From assembly GCA_963802095.1 (NCBI GenBank), contig CAWDHI010000013.1, positions 1 to 46,156 on the forward strand: a stretch of 46,156 nucleotides of DNA, read 5' to 3'. Source of the DNA: CAVVEQ01 sp963802095. GTDB lineage: Bacteria; Chloroflexota; Anaerolineae; Anaerolineales; Anaerolineaceae. The notes under the pieces are model-generated. The model was not told the DNA's origin. It saw only the letters and a list, made by a program, of their open reading frames with translations, and made no database searches. A program made the translations under genes and the position numbers. Shown here one piece after another: positions 34,971-44,400 of the stretch (position 1 is its first letter; every line of letters begins with the position of its first letter).

Positions 34971-36070
34971 GCAAGCCTCTCTAAGGGATTCAATTCCGGG
35001 CGGGCAAAGATCATCCGCCCGGCCGCTGTTTGCAGCACTTTTGTGACGGTGACCAGGATCTCCTCATCGATGTGGTCTCGCCCGTTTTCGATCACCACCA
35101 TGGTTCCGTCGTCCATGTAACCCACCCCCTGGTTCGACTCCTTGCCCTCCTGGATGACGCGGATACTCATCTGTTCGCCGGGCAGGAGCACGGATTTGAC
35201 CGCGTTGGTGAGCTCATTGATATTCAATACGGTAACGCCCTGCAGCTCGGCAACGCGGTTGAGGTTGTAATCGTTGGTAAGAATGGGGCAGCGCATCTGG
35301 CGGGCGAGGATCACCAGTTTTTCGTCCACGTCCTTCACGCCTTCCACGTCGATATCGCTCAGGCGCACACGGATGGAAGGTTCCTTTTGAAGGGTGGAGA
35401 GTACTTCCAATCCGCGGCGACCGCGCTGGCGGCGGAGGCTATCCGGCGAGTCGGCGATATATTGAAGCTCAATGAGTACAAAGCGCGGGATGAGCATGGT
35501 ACCGGGCAGGAAGCCGGTGCGGGAAATATCGGTGATACGTCCATCGATGATCACGCTGGTATCCAGCAGGATGGTGCGGCTTTCCGCCCATCCGGCACCG
35601 GAAGCCTCCACATTCTGCTGCCCCCCGGGTCGGCTGAAGTTGCGAAATAAATTGAAAATATCATTCTGGCGGGTGACGAAAACCGCCACGCCCAGGTAGG
35701 CGAAGAGGACCGCACCGACGAAGGGCAGGATATCACCAAAGGGCTGCGGAAGCAGAGAGAGCGGAAACGCAAGCAGGGCTGCGATAAGTAACCCGGCGAT
35801 GAGCCCGAAGAGCCCGGCGGTGAGGGTCTGGGCAGATACGCGACCCAGCAACGCGCGCAAAGCCCGCACGGGGCGCGTGGTGAAATAGGGGGTCAGGATC
35901 AAGCCAAAGAGAGCCCCGACCAGGCCGATGGTGAAAGCGTATTGCGTGACGGGAACCGCGGGGATCGATTCGTTTGCGGTTGCCAAAGCCCCGATCTGGG
36001 CACCCCAGTAGGTGCCGAGAATGGCGAAGACGACCATCCCGACCAGGCGAGCGATAAAATCAGCGCTCAT
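34967..36070 (-). CDS. PIN-TRAM membrane protein, YacL-like
   Basis: A 367-residue protein with four N-terminal membrane helices (about 5-105), a PIN nuclease-type domain and a C-terminal TRAM domain. In the PIN part TILLDTSVIIDGRITDIS near 160 carries the first acidic residues and LTNDYNLNRVAELQ near 270 the later ones. TRAM covers about 300-345 (GVGYMDDGTMVVIENG). ATG 36070 is the start because GGAGG sits 8 bases upstream; a TTG at 36085 would begin inside that site. Likely a membrane-bound RNA-binding or RNase-like protein; first gene of the cysS-rlmB operon. Confidence 0.9.
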   Translation of the reverse strand: MSADFIARLVGMVVFAILGTYWGAQIGALATANESIPAVPVTQYAFTIGLVGALFGLILTPYFTTRPVRALRALLGRVSAQTLTAGLFGLIAGLLIAALLAFPLSLLPQPFGDILPFVGAVLFAYLGVAVFVTRQNDIFNLFRNFSRPGGQQNVEASGAGWAESRTILLDTSVIIDGRITDISRTGFLPGTMLIPRFVLIELQYIADSPDSLRRQRGRRGLEVLSTLQKEPSIRVRLSDIDVEGVKDVDEKLVILARQMRCPILTNDYNLNRVAELQGVTVLNINELTNAVKSVLLPGEQMSIRVIQEGKESNQGVGYMDDGTMVVIENGRDHIDEEILVTVTKVLQTAAGRMIFARPELNPLERLA

Positions 36071-36148
36071 GAATAATTCCTCCAATAAAAAAAATGAATG
36101 AATGACGGGTTGTTAAAGTACAAGAAGAAAATGAATAATGATGTGAAG

Positions 36149-36177
36149 ATAATATCATAGGAGGAGGGGCAAGTCAA
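36149..36177 (-). promoter_or_regulatory. sigma70-type promoter of the yacL-like/cysS/rlmB operon
   Basis: On the - strand TTGACT (36177-36172), a 17-base spacer and TATTAT (36154-36149) form a good promoter about 80 bp upstream of the ATG at 36070. Confidence 0.8.
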
Positions 36178-36184
36178 TTAAGGG

Positions 36185-36216
36185 AAAAAGACCAGGCGCC
36201 CGGAGGCGCCTGGTCT
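36185..36216 (-). terminator. terminator of the 1642-aa beta-helix gene
   Basis: On the - strand AGACCAGGCGCC and GGCGCCTGGTCT pair perfectly around a 4-base loop and are followed by TTTTT. It lies 28 bp after the stop codon. The same hairpin, slightly altered, ends the paralogue at 41406-41434. Confidence 0.9.
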
Positions 36217-36243
36217 GATAAATATTTAACATTCATTGGTGCA

Positions 36244-39200
36244 TTAATAAACCAACAGGTTTGGTCCATTTCCTGAGTTATCACTATTGTTTCCGAAATA
36301 GAAAACGTTGGAAAGGGTGAAAAGCTTGTTTGGAGCAAGATTTAATGCGATTCCAAAATCCACATTGCCCATTACTAACCCATTTGTGATTGTTACTTTC
36401 GCTGTCGAGGTTTCATTCGTATTGATATAGACTCCACAATAACCTATCCCTGATATGGAATTGAACATGGCTGTAATCTCTCTTATTGTTACATTCGCTT
36501 TTGTACGGATGGTGAAGCCGTCATTATAGTTTGAATTGGCGGTCACATTGGTCAGGGTGATTGTGCTAGTGCTGCTGGCGTTGTTGATTTCGATGCCATC
36601 GCTGGCGATGCTTGAGTTCCCGGTGACATTGGTGAGGGCGACCGAGCCGTTACTGACGATCACGATATTATCGTTAAAGTTGTGGAGGAATTTGTTGGCG
36701 CCATAGGTCGCGAGCACTGTGACAGGTTTACCGAGGCCATGATCGTTATTGATATCCGCCCCGGCGGCATCATTTTCACTGGCTTCAACGGTGTTCAATA
36801 CCACCGCACCATAGGTGTGGACGATCAACCCGGTGAGGGTGTTTTCATTAAATTTGCTCTTGAGCACGTTAACACCCTTTGCTCCGCTGGTATCCGCCAG
36901 GTTGTTCAGGTAGGCACCATAGTACCCGTCCAAGTTACCAGAGGCTTCGACACCGTTGACAGAAATGATCCCGCGGCTGAGAACATATAGGCCGGTGCCA
37001 TCGTTGGAATTGAACGTGCCTCCCGTGACGGTCACATTTGCTGGTTTGAGAGGATCAGCGCTGTTATTATGGACCCTCGCGCCGTATCCTTCGTTGGTGC
37101 TGGCAGTGACCTTATTCATCACCACTACGCCGTAGGTATCGATCATTAACCCACCGCCACCATCGTTCAAATTGAACTCGTTGACCCCCGAACCGGATTG
37201 GAGAATGCTGACCGGGCAGGGGGTGGCAGTTGTGCATGCTTTGTTATCCAGCCATAAACCGTAACCGGAGTTGTTGCTGTTGGAGCGCACGTTGGTTAGG
37301 GTAAAGGAACCCTTGTTGACCATGTATGCCCCGTAGCCATCGTTATTGTAAATATAAAGATCTGAAAGGATCACAGCTTTGGGGATACTGTCCATATCGT
37401 TATACAGCGAAATTCCATCGCTCCCGTTGTGTTTTACTTCACCACCCTTATAGGTTAGGGCGCCGTTGGTGGCGATGAAAACACCTACCCCGCCACTGTA
37501 ATTGGAATTCACCTTGGTGAGTGCAACCCCGGCAGTGCCTAGTTGGTTATCGATGTAGATGCCGATGATGCCAATATTATCGCTGTAATCGACGGCGACG
37601 CTGCTCAGACTGACCGCGCCATAGGAATCGATCCGCAATCCCCCGCCGGGATTATCGTAGGCAGAGAAATTGCTCAGCGTGACCGTCTTGGGTGATTCGA
37701 GCGGTGCGTAAGTGTTGTCGAAATGGGCAACGATGGCGTTGTAATCAAAACTTCCACCAGTCACTACGATGGGTCCCTTACTGCTGATGCTGGCCCCATA
37801 CCCATTGTTATTGTTCATCACACAGTTGGTGAGGGTGACACCAGTGCTGGTTCCAGACCAGATACGGATGCCATCTTCGTCATTGCCGACCATCTGCACA
37901 TTGGTGACGCTGACGCTCCCATTGGTGAAGATATTCAGTCCGCGTTCGTGGTTGTAGTCAAAGCCAAAAGGCATGGCGATGGTGTTCTTGATGTTTACAT
38001 TGCTCTTTCCGGCATCGTTATCCAGGTAAGCACCGTAGCCTGTCCCCGCGATGGTGTGATTCCAGGATGCCACATTCGTCATGGTAATGCTGCCCTTGTT
38101 GACGATCCAAATGCCGCTCCAGTAATTTTCGTTGGCATAAATACCGCTCATGGTCACATTGGTGGCATGCGTGGCTTCGGCATCTTCATTATGAACGAGC
38201 ACGCCGTAACCGCCGTTATCATCCAGCACGAGGTTGGAGAGACTCACGGCACCTTTGGTGTGCAGGATCAACCCGCCAGCCGTGTTGAGCGAGAAATCGC
38301 GCAAATAACCTAGCGGGCCATTGCTTGCTGGGATGGCGTTGTTGGTGATGGTGATGCCGGCTGTGCCCGCGGTGTTATCCAGGTAGGCGCCGAAGGCATC
38401 CTTGGTGGCATCATATGTACCACCCATCCACACCTTGTAGGCACCACCGCTGGCATCCTCGGTGCCGGCGAAATGATCTTTGATATGCAGCGTGCAAACA
38501 CCGGCGACTGCGCCGTAATCATGCTCCACGATGCCATCGTAGTTGCTGTCCCAGTAGTGGGTGGTATTCGCCGTGCAGCCGGTCATCCACATCTCGGGTG
38601 TGAAAGCCACTGCGGTGACGGTGAGATTATTGACTGTGCCACTGATGGATTGGAAGGTCATCGCATCCGTTTCATTCGCATCGATCACTTCCCGGACCGT
38701 GCGCTGATCCTGAACGGCATCGATGTTGGTCTCGTTATTGGCGTAGGCATTCACGTTCTTCAGCGTGATCGCACCCTTGGAATATACCTGCAGACCGGTT
38801 CGGGTATTGTTGTTGAAATTACCGCCCGTGATCGAGACCGCTTTTGCGGTTGTGGCATTCAGATTGGCAATGTAGGCACCAGTACCCGTATTCCAGGAGG
38901 CGGAGACATTGGTGAGGGTGATCGTGCCCTGGGCTGAATATGCATGCAAACCGTAATCATAAGGATGATCGCCGTTGTAATCAAAGCTGCTGTCTTTAAT
39001 GATGATGTTGCCTACTTTAAAGGCAGCCAGCTCAGCACCCAGGTTCGCGTTTTCGCCTGCTGAGACATTGCTCAGAGTGATGGTGCCGCGGCCTTCGATA
39101 TCCAAACCGTTTAGCCCGCTGTACCAGAAATCACTGTTCGTAATAGTGGCAGTGCTGTTTACGGTTGAATCGATGAAGACGTGCAGTCCGTCGTTCCCAT

Positions 39201-41172
39201 AACCGGTGGCGGTCACGTCCGAGACGGTAACGTTGCCCTTTGTGGTGATCATGACGCCTGCATCGGAATTACCCTCCATCCACCAGCCAAAGGTACCTTT
39301 GCTGACGGAGACCGCACCAGACCCGGCGATGTTATCGATGCCCAGGCCGCTGCCGCCGTTGCCGCTGCCATCGGCGTATTTTACGGTTACAGCGCCATTG
39401 CTGGTGATCTGCAGCCCGGTGCTGTCGTTGTAATTGAACTGGTTATCCGAGAGGGCGGAGCCGGTGACAATCACAGCTGAAGCGGCAGTGTCATAGGTGT
39501 TTTTTAGCTCCACACCGTATCCATCATTGTTCGAGTTGGCTTTCACCTTGGTCAAGTTGATGGTGCCCTTGGTGAAGACCTGCAGCCCCTGGTCACCGTT
39601 GTTATTGAATATGCCATTGGTGATGGTCACAGCGCTGGCGAGCTGGGAATAATGCGCGTGTAGCCTGGCTCCATCGGTGTTTGCAGAGTCGTCGTTATCA
39701 CTGGCAGAGACATTGGTGAGCGTTATGGCGCCACGAGAATTGACATAAAGGCCATACCCGGATGAGCCGTTGCCATCGAACGAGCTGTCCTTGATAGTGA
39801 CTTTCCCCGTGCCCAGCCAGGTGCAAACACCGGCGCTTTGAATGCAAGTGTTCAATGAAGCACCCTGACCGCTTGTATTTAAATCAGAATGAACGCCGGT
39901 GAGAGTGATGTCGCCCTTGGTGTAGAGGTCCATACCAGCCTGGTTGCTGCTTGCATATACGTTGGTCAGGCTGATGGCAGCGGTTGGAGTGATACCTGAA
40001 ACGGACCAATCATTGGTCACTCCGAATCCGCTATTGTTATTGAAAACGCTGTTCTTGATGGTGAGCGCTCCGCTACGCTGAATGAACACGCCACCCTGTC
40101 CGCCGGTTGTATGGCTAGCGGTGACTCCATCAATAACGATGGCACCTTTGGTGGAAATGGTTAGGCCGCCAATGTAATCGACCATGTCACTGGCGTTATA
40201 ATCAAAACTTGAATTGGTTATGGTCACGCCGCCAGTTCCGGCGGTATTATCGATCAGCGCACCACCGCCTGCATTGCCGTTCACCTTGGCGCGATTAATG
40301 GTGACCGTGCCGTTGTGGTTGGTGATTTCGATACCGTGGCCGGAAGAATTTGTATTGTTGATATCTACATCTTCGATCTTGATCACACCTACACAATCAT
40401 CAACATAGATGCCCGCTAAACTTGAGCTCACATTGATCTCAAACCCTGTGACAGTAAAACCTGTGGTGCAGCCTTCCATACGGATCCGACCTGATGTTAA
40501 AATTACTGCAGGTGCACCGTCAACCACTGCGCCAATAAATCCTTTGAATCCTGCATAGATAGGATTTGCATTGGCGTCAATAAAAATCGAATCAGAATAT
40601 GAATCTGCTGCTACATAGATTTTTCCATCGGAGGGCAAACCAGTTGTTGCGATATTCGTTACCGCCAATTGAATTGGAGTTGCTGATTCCTGGCAGTTCG
40701 GCAAGGCACCACAACCTCCTGGTTTCATAAAGTAATAAGTAGTGGTTCCCACCTTATACCAGGGATCACCGCTGGTGAGAGTCTGAGCTCCATCCTCAGT
40801 CGTGGGGGAGACCGGAATGCCAATTTCATCCACAAAGGTCACCCCGGCATTTGCAGCTTCTTCCAGTGCGGGGGCGAGGACTTCCTCAATAGCTGCGGGG
40901 ACCCCTTCTGAAATGGCTCCCTCGACTACTGGAGGCAACTCCTCCTCCACAGGCGCTTCTTCAACAGGCACAGTTTCCTCCAAAGGCGCAACCTCTGGTG
41001 GAGCAGGCTCAACGATTGGATTTTCTTCAACAACAGGGATAATTTCGGTGGGAACAGGTTCTTCTGGCGGGAGTTCATCCTGCGCAAAGACCGGTGCTGT
41101 GATCACAAAAGCTGCCAGAAGTGAGAGGGCGATGATGACGGGCAGCAACAAAAACGCATTACGTGGCTTCAT
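36244..41172 (-). CDS. giant secreted right-handed beta-helix repeat protein A
   Basis: A 1642-residue exported protein. A signal peptide (about residues 1-30) ends PVFAQDE, followed by a proline/glutamate-rich spacer (about 31-95). Then comes GDPWYKVGTTTYYF and a long array of parallel beta-helix coils of the type TKGAITLTNVSASDN, with asparagine ladders, to the C-terminus (FYFGNNSDNSG). About residues 815-925 interrupt the repeats with a different, cysteine-containing segment. No catalytic motif, sortase signal or membrane anchor is seen. AGGAGG sits 6 bases before the ATG. Probably a surface or matrix protein or adhesin; a polysaccharide-binding or lyase role is possible but unsupported. 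Confidence 0.88.
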   Translation of the reverse strand: MKPRNAFLLLPVIIALSLLAAFVITAPVFAQDELPPEEPVPTEIIPVVEENPIVEPAPPEVAPLEETVPVEEAPVEEELPPVVEGAISEGVPAAIEEVLAPALEEAANAGVTFVDEIGIPVSPTTEDGAQTLTSGDPWYKVGTTTYYFMKPGGCGALPNCQESATPIQLAVTNIATTGLPSDGKIYVAADSYSDSIFIDANANPIYAGFKGFIGAVVDGAPAVILTSGRIRMEGCTTGFTVTGFEINVSSSLAGIYVDDCVGVIKIEDVDINNTNSSGHGIEITNHNGTVTINRAKVNGNAGGGALIDNTAGTGGVTITNSSFDYNASDMVDYIGGLTISTKGAIVIDGVTASHTTGGQGGVFIQRSGALTIKNSVFNNNSGFGVTNDWSVSGITPTAAISLTNVYASSNQAGMDLYTKGDITLTGVHSDLNTSGQGASLNTCIQSAGVCTWLGTGKVTIKDSSFDGNGSSGYGLYVNSRGAITLTNVSASDNDDSANTDGARLHAHYSQLASAVTITNGIFNNNGDQGLQVFTKGTINLTKVKANSNNDGYGVELKNTYDTAASAVIVTGSALSDNQFNYNDSTGLQITSNGAVTVKYADGSGNGGSGLGIDNIAGSGAVSVSKGTFGWWMEGNSDAGVMITTKGNVTVSDVTATGYGNDGLHVFIDSTVNSTATITNSDFWYSGLNGLDIEGRGTITLSNVSAGENANLGAELAAFKVGNIIIKDSSFDYNGDHPYDYGLHAYSAQGTITLTNVSASWNTGTGAYIANLNATTAKAVSITGGNFNNNTRTGLQVYSKGAITLKNVNAYANNETNIDAVQDQRTVREVIDANETDAMTFQSISGTVNNLTVTAVAFTPEMWMTGCTANTTHYWDSNYDGIVEHDYGAVAGVCTLHIKDHFAGTEDASGGAYKVWMGGTYDATKDAFGAYLDNTAGTAGITITNNAIPASNGPLGYLRDFSLNTAGGLILHTKGAVSLSNLVLDDNGGYGVLVHNEDAEATHATNVTMSGIYANENYWSGIWIVNKGSITMTNVASWNHTIAGTGYGAYLDNDAGKSNVNIKNTIAMPFGFDYNHERGLNIFTNGSVSVTNVQMVGNDEDGIRIWSGTSTGVTLTNCVMNNNNGYGASISSKGPIVVTGGSFDYNAIVAHFDNTYAPLESPKTVTLSNFSAYDNPGGGLRIDSYGAVSLSSVAVDYSDNIGIIGIYIDNQLGTAGVALTKVNSNYSGGVGVFIATNGALTYKGGEVKHNGSDGISLYNDMDSIPKAVILSDLYIYNNDGYGAYMVNKGSFTLTNVRSNSNNSGYGLWLDNKACTTATPCPVSILQSGSGVNEFNLNDGGGGLMIDTYGVVVMNKVTASTNEGYGARVHNNSADPLKPANVTVTGGTFNSNDGTGLYVLSRGIISVNGVEASGNLDGYYGAYLNNLADTSGAKGVNVLKSKFNENTLTGLIVHTYGAVVLNTVEASENDAAGADINNDHGLGKPVTVLATYGANKFLHNFNDNIVIVSNGSVALTNVTGNSSIASDGIEINNASSTSTITLTNVTANSNYNDGFTIRTKANVTIREITAMFNSISGIGYCGVYINTNETSTAKVTITNGLVMGNVDFGIALNLAPNKLFTLSNVFYFGNNSDNSGNGPNLLVY

Positions 41173-41238
41173 AATATTCCTCCTTAAAAGGCTATGATCG
41201 ATTTATTTGAAAACGGGAACTCACCAGGAAAAGTACTT

Positions 41239-41271
41239 ACCACCCCCTTCCATGGGGAAACGTCCAGACAA
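41239..41271 (-). promoter_or_regulatory. conserved 5' leader element A
   Basis: In the untranslated leader the - strand reads TTGTCTGGAC, then CCCC, a short loop, and GGGGGTGGT. The CCCC and GGGG parts can form a hairpin. Nearly the same block stands in the leader of the paralogue (45216-45249), although the sequence around it has diverged. A structured RNA or protein-binding site is likely; no known riboswitch class matches. Confidence 0.6.
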
Positions 41272-41284
41272 ATTCTATACAATC

Positions 41285-41313
41285 ATTATAGGCAGTGAAA
41301 ATGGAATAATCAA
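41285..41313 (-). promoter_or_regulatory. sigma70-type promoter of beta-helix gene A
   Basis: On the - strand TTGATT (41313-41308), a 17-base spacer and a perfect TATAAT (41290-41285). Predicted transcription starts near 41278, giving a leader of about 105 bases. Confidence 0.85.
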
Positions 41314-41349
41314 GTAGGAGATGGAAATCGTAGGATAACTGAAAGGTTT
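41314..41349 (-). promoter_or_regulatory. conserved upstream motif A (possible activator site)
   Basis: Directly upstream of the -35 box, the - strand has AAACCTTT, TATCCTACG and CTCCTAC in order. The same three blocks precede the promoter of the paralogue. TCCTAC occurs twice as a direct repeat, a pattern fitting a dimeric activator. No known regulator motif is matched. The rest of 41350-41405 shows nothing I can name. Confidence 0.5.
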
Positions 41350-41405
41350 GAAATACTGACCAGACGAGCATCAGAGTTTGAGGCATTCTTCGGGAATGGA
41401 TAAGG

Positions 41406-41434
41406 AAAAAGACCAGGCGCCGGGAGGCGCCTGG
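41406..41434 (-). terminator. terminator of the 1225-aa beta-helix gene
   Basis: On the - strand CCAGGCGCC and GGCGCCTGG form a perfect 9-bp stem with a 4-base loop followed by TTTTT, 36 bp after the stop codon. It is nearly identical to the terminator at 36185-36216. Confidence 0.9.
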
Positions 41435-41469
41435 AGTGGATATTTGACCTTACGAATCTTCAAGTTGGG

Positions 41470-44400
41470 TTAGTGAGTAATCACCAGGTTAAGATCACCG
41501 GTGTTGTCAATATCATTTCCGAAATAGAATGTGTTTGTAAGTGTGAAGGTGCCGCTACCAATATTGGCAAGGATCCCACTGAACGTATTTCCGGATATCA
41601 CCGAACTCGAGATCGAAAGGTTGTGTCCATAAGTTCTGATAGATGCTCCGTAATACCCATTCAACATGCTTGTTGCACTCCTAAGTGAGACCGTGCCGTT
41701 TGAGTAGATCTCAAGTCCATGATCAATATTACTGCGTGTATTGATATAACTCACCGAGACATTGCCCAAACCAGCACCAAGGCGGTAATTATCGATATAG
41801 ATCCCCTCAAAATTATTTCTATCCGCTGTGATGTAATTCAAGGTGACCGCACCCATAGACTCAATTTCCAGACCGGAATATCCATTACCGCAGAAGGAAT
41901 TGCCACCAGTCGTTCCGGTGATGGTGACCCCAGCGTGAGAGGTGGAGGTGTAATTTCCTAATGTTACACCTGTATCACCGTTGTCGTTCCCAATCATATT
42001 GTATAGGGTAATCATCCCTTGCGTGTAAACTACCATGCCGTCATTACCATTGAGGGAGGTTTCACTGGAACTTACTTTTACGGTTCCCTTGGAGTTTATA
42101 TATATCCCATAATTGATATTTCCAATTGCCTTTACCTTGCTCAATGTTACAACCGCTGTCTGGATTGAATTATCCAGATGGATGCCTGCAAGGGTTAAAA
42201 TGCCTGTCGAGCCGTTGGCAGAAACATTGGTCAGGGTGATGGCACCCCTGGATTGAACGTCAATACCGTTGCCCGCGTTTCCATCCGCATTGAAATTAGT
42301 AATGGTCACCGGTTTGGGCGCGGTATCCAGGGCGGCGGTGTTATCGATCTCCAACCCAATCTTCAAATTATCGTTTGAAAATCCCCCCGAAATGGTGACA
42401 GGTCCCAGGCTGATGATCCTGATCCCGGCAGAAGCGCTTGAGGAGGTGGCATTTGATTCCACCCGGCAGTTGGTCAGCGTGGCTCCCTTTTGATTGGTTC
42501 CAGTGATGATGATCCCATATATGAAATTCCCGATGGCGTTGACGTTTGTCAGTGTTGCCGTTCCATTTGTGGTAATACGCAAACCCTCATTGTTGCTATC
42601 GAAGCCGTGCTGGATATTGGCATCGGTGCTCTTCGGGTTGGTGATCTTCACGTATCCAGATCCGGAGGAATTATCGAGGTAGGCGCCATAGCCTGTATCG
42701 GCGTCGTTATCCCAGCTTGCAGTATTCGTTAAAATGATATTTCCTTTCGATAACACTCCCAGCCCGTTTTCCCTGTTATTCCAGAAGGTTGCATTGGAGA
42801 TGGTCACACCCTGGGAAGAGAGACTGGTGTTATTAACCAGTTCTGCGCCATGATTGGTGACACTCCAATTTGCCTGGATGCTGGTGACCTTGATGGCGCC
42901 GTTGGATTGCACAACGAGGTTCGTGTTGGTATTGCCATTGAACGTGGCGTTACTGATGGTCACACCACCCGAACCGCCGGTATTGATGATATAAGCGCCG
43001 AAGCCATCGTTGCCATGGACCTTGGCATAACTGAGCGTGACCGCACCCTTGGTCAATATCTTCAATCCATAATCCAGATTGCTATTAAAGAGGTTATAAG
43101 CCGTGTCAGAGCCTTTAATGGTCACGCCCGGGGTGGAGAGGCTGGTATGGTTATCCAGGTCAGCGCCCAGTCCATTGACACTATTGCTTGCTTGGATGGA
43201 GGTGGCAGTGATTGTGCCGTCTGTCCGAACAAAAAGACCCGTGTTGGTGTTATCGTTGAAAGTGCTGTTTGAGATGGTCACTCCGCTGGTACCGCTTGTG
43301 TTATCCAGAATAGCACCTTCCATTCCATTACCATTGTGCTGTGTGAAACTTATGGAAATCGCGCCATTGGAAAGGATGCCAAGACCATAAAGATCATTTT
43401 CATTGAACTGGTTGTAGGAAGTGGAAGAGCCGGAAATGGTCACCCCGGCGGTTGTACCATAGGTATTATCAATAAATACTCCTAGTGAATCGGCGCTCCC
43501 GTTCGCAGAGACCTGGCTGAGGGTGACCACACCCCTAGAATAGATTAATAGATTGGCACCATCATTTTCGTTGAACTTTCCAGAGAAAATCTTCACCGGG
43601 GCGATCAACTGGGAGTGTCGATTTTCAAGTCTCGCCCCATTGGGGTGTGCTCCGCTGGTGGAATTGGAAACAGACACGTTGGTCAGTGTAATGGCGCCGC
43701 GCGCGGTGACCAACAAGCTATCCCAAGAATTATTATCATTAAATTCGCTATTTAAGATCGTGACCGCACCGGTGCCCAGCCACAGGCAGGCAACCCCACT
43801 ACTATAACAAGTTTCCAGATCCGCCCCGCGGTGACCGTTTTGGTTGGCGGTCACACCGGTCAGGGATATATTGCCTTTGGTGGCGAGACCTATGCCTGTC
43901 TGGTCGTTGTTATTCGCAATCACATTCAACAAGGTGATATTTCCTGTGGGTTCAATTCCGGAAAATGAGGAGAATCCATTATATATTCCGATGCTCGCAT
44001 TATTGGAGAAAATACTGTTCTTAATGCTGACCGTGCCGCCCTGGTAAATGAAAAGACCAGGCCATCCGCCGGTATTGCCAATTCCGGTCACGCCATCAAG
44101 ACTGATAGCTCCTTTTGTGGCTATTGTGAGACCGCCAACGTAATAAACCGCATCACTTCCGTTGTTGTTGAAGCTGCTGTTGGTGATGGTCACACCGGTT
44201 GCGCCGGTGGAATTGTTGATATACGCACCACCGGAAGCGCTGCCATCCGCCTCCACTCTGTTGAGGATCACCGAGCCGTTGTGGTTGGTAATCACGATGC
44301 CACCACCTGTGCCGCTGTTCCTGACTTTCACGTCCTCGATCTTGATGGTTCCTACGCTGTTATCGATGGCAATGCCAGCATAAGGATCATCCTCCGCAGA

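Noticed and set aside
36244..41172. Pectate lyase or other enzyme activity for the beta-helix proteins
   Set aside because: The fold is suggested by the coil pattern, but no catalytic residue pattern can be seen.
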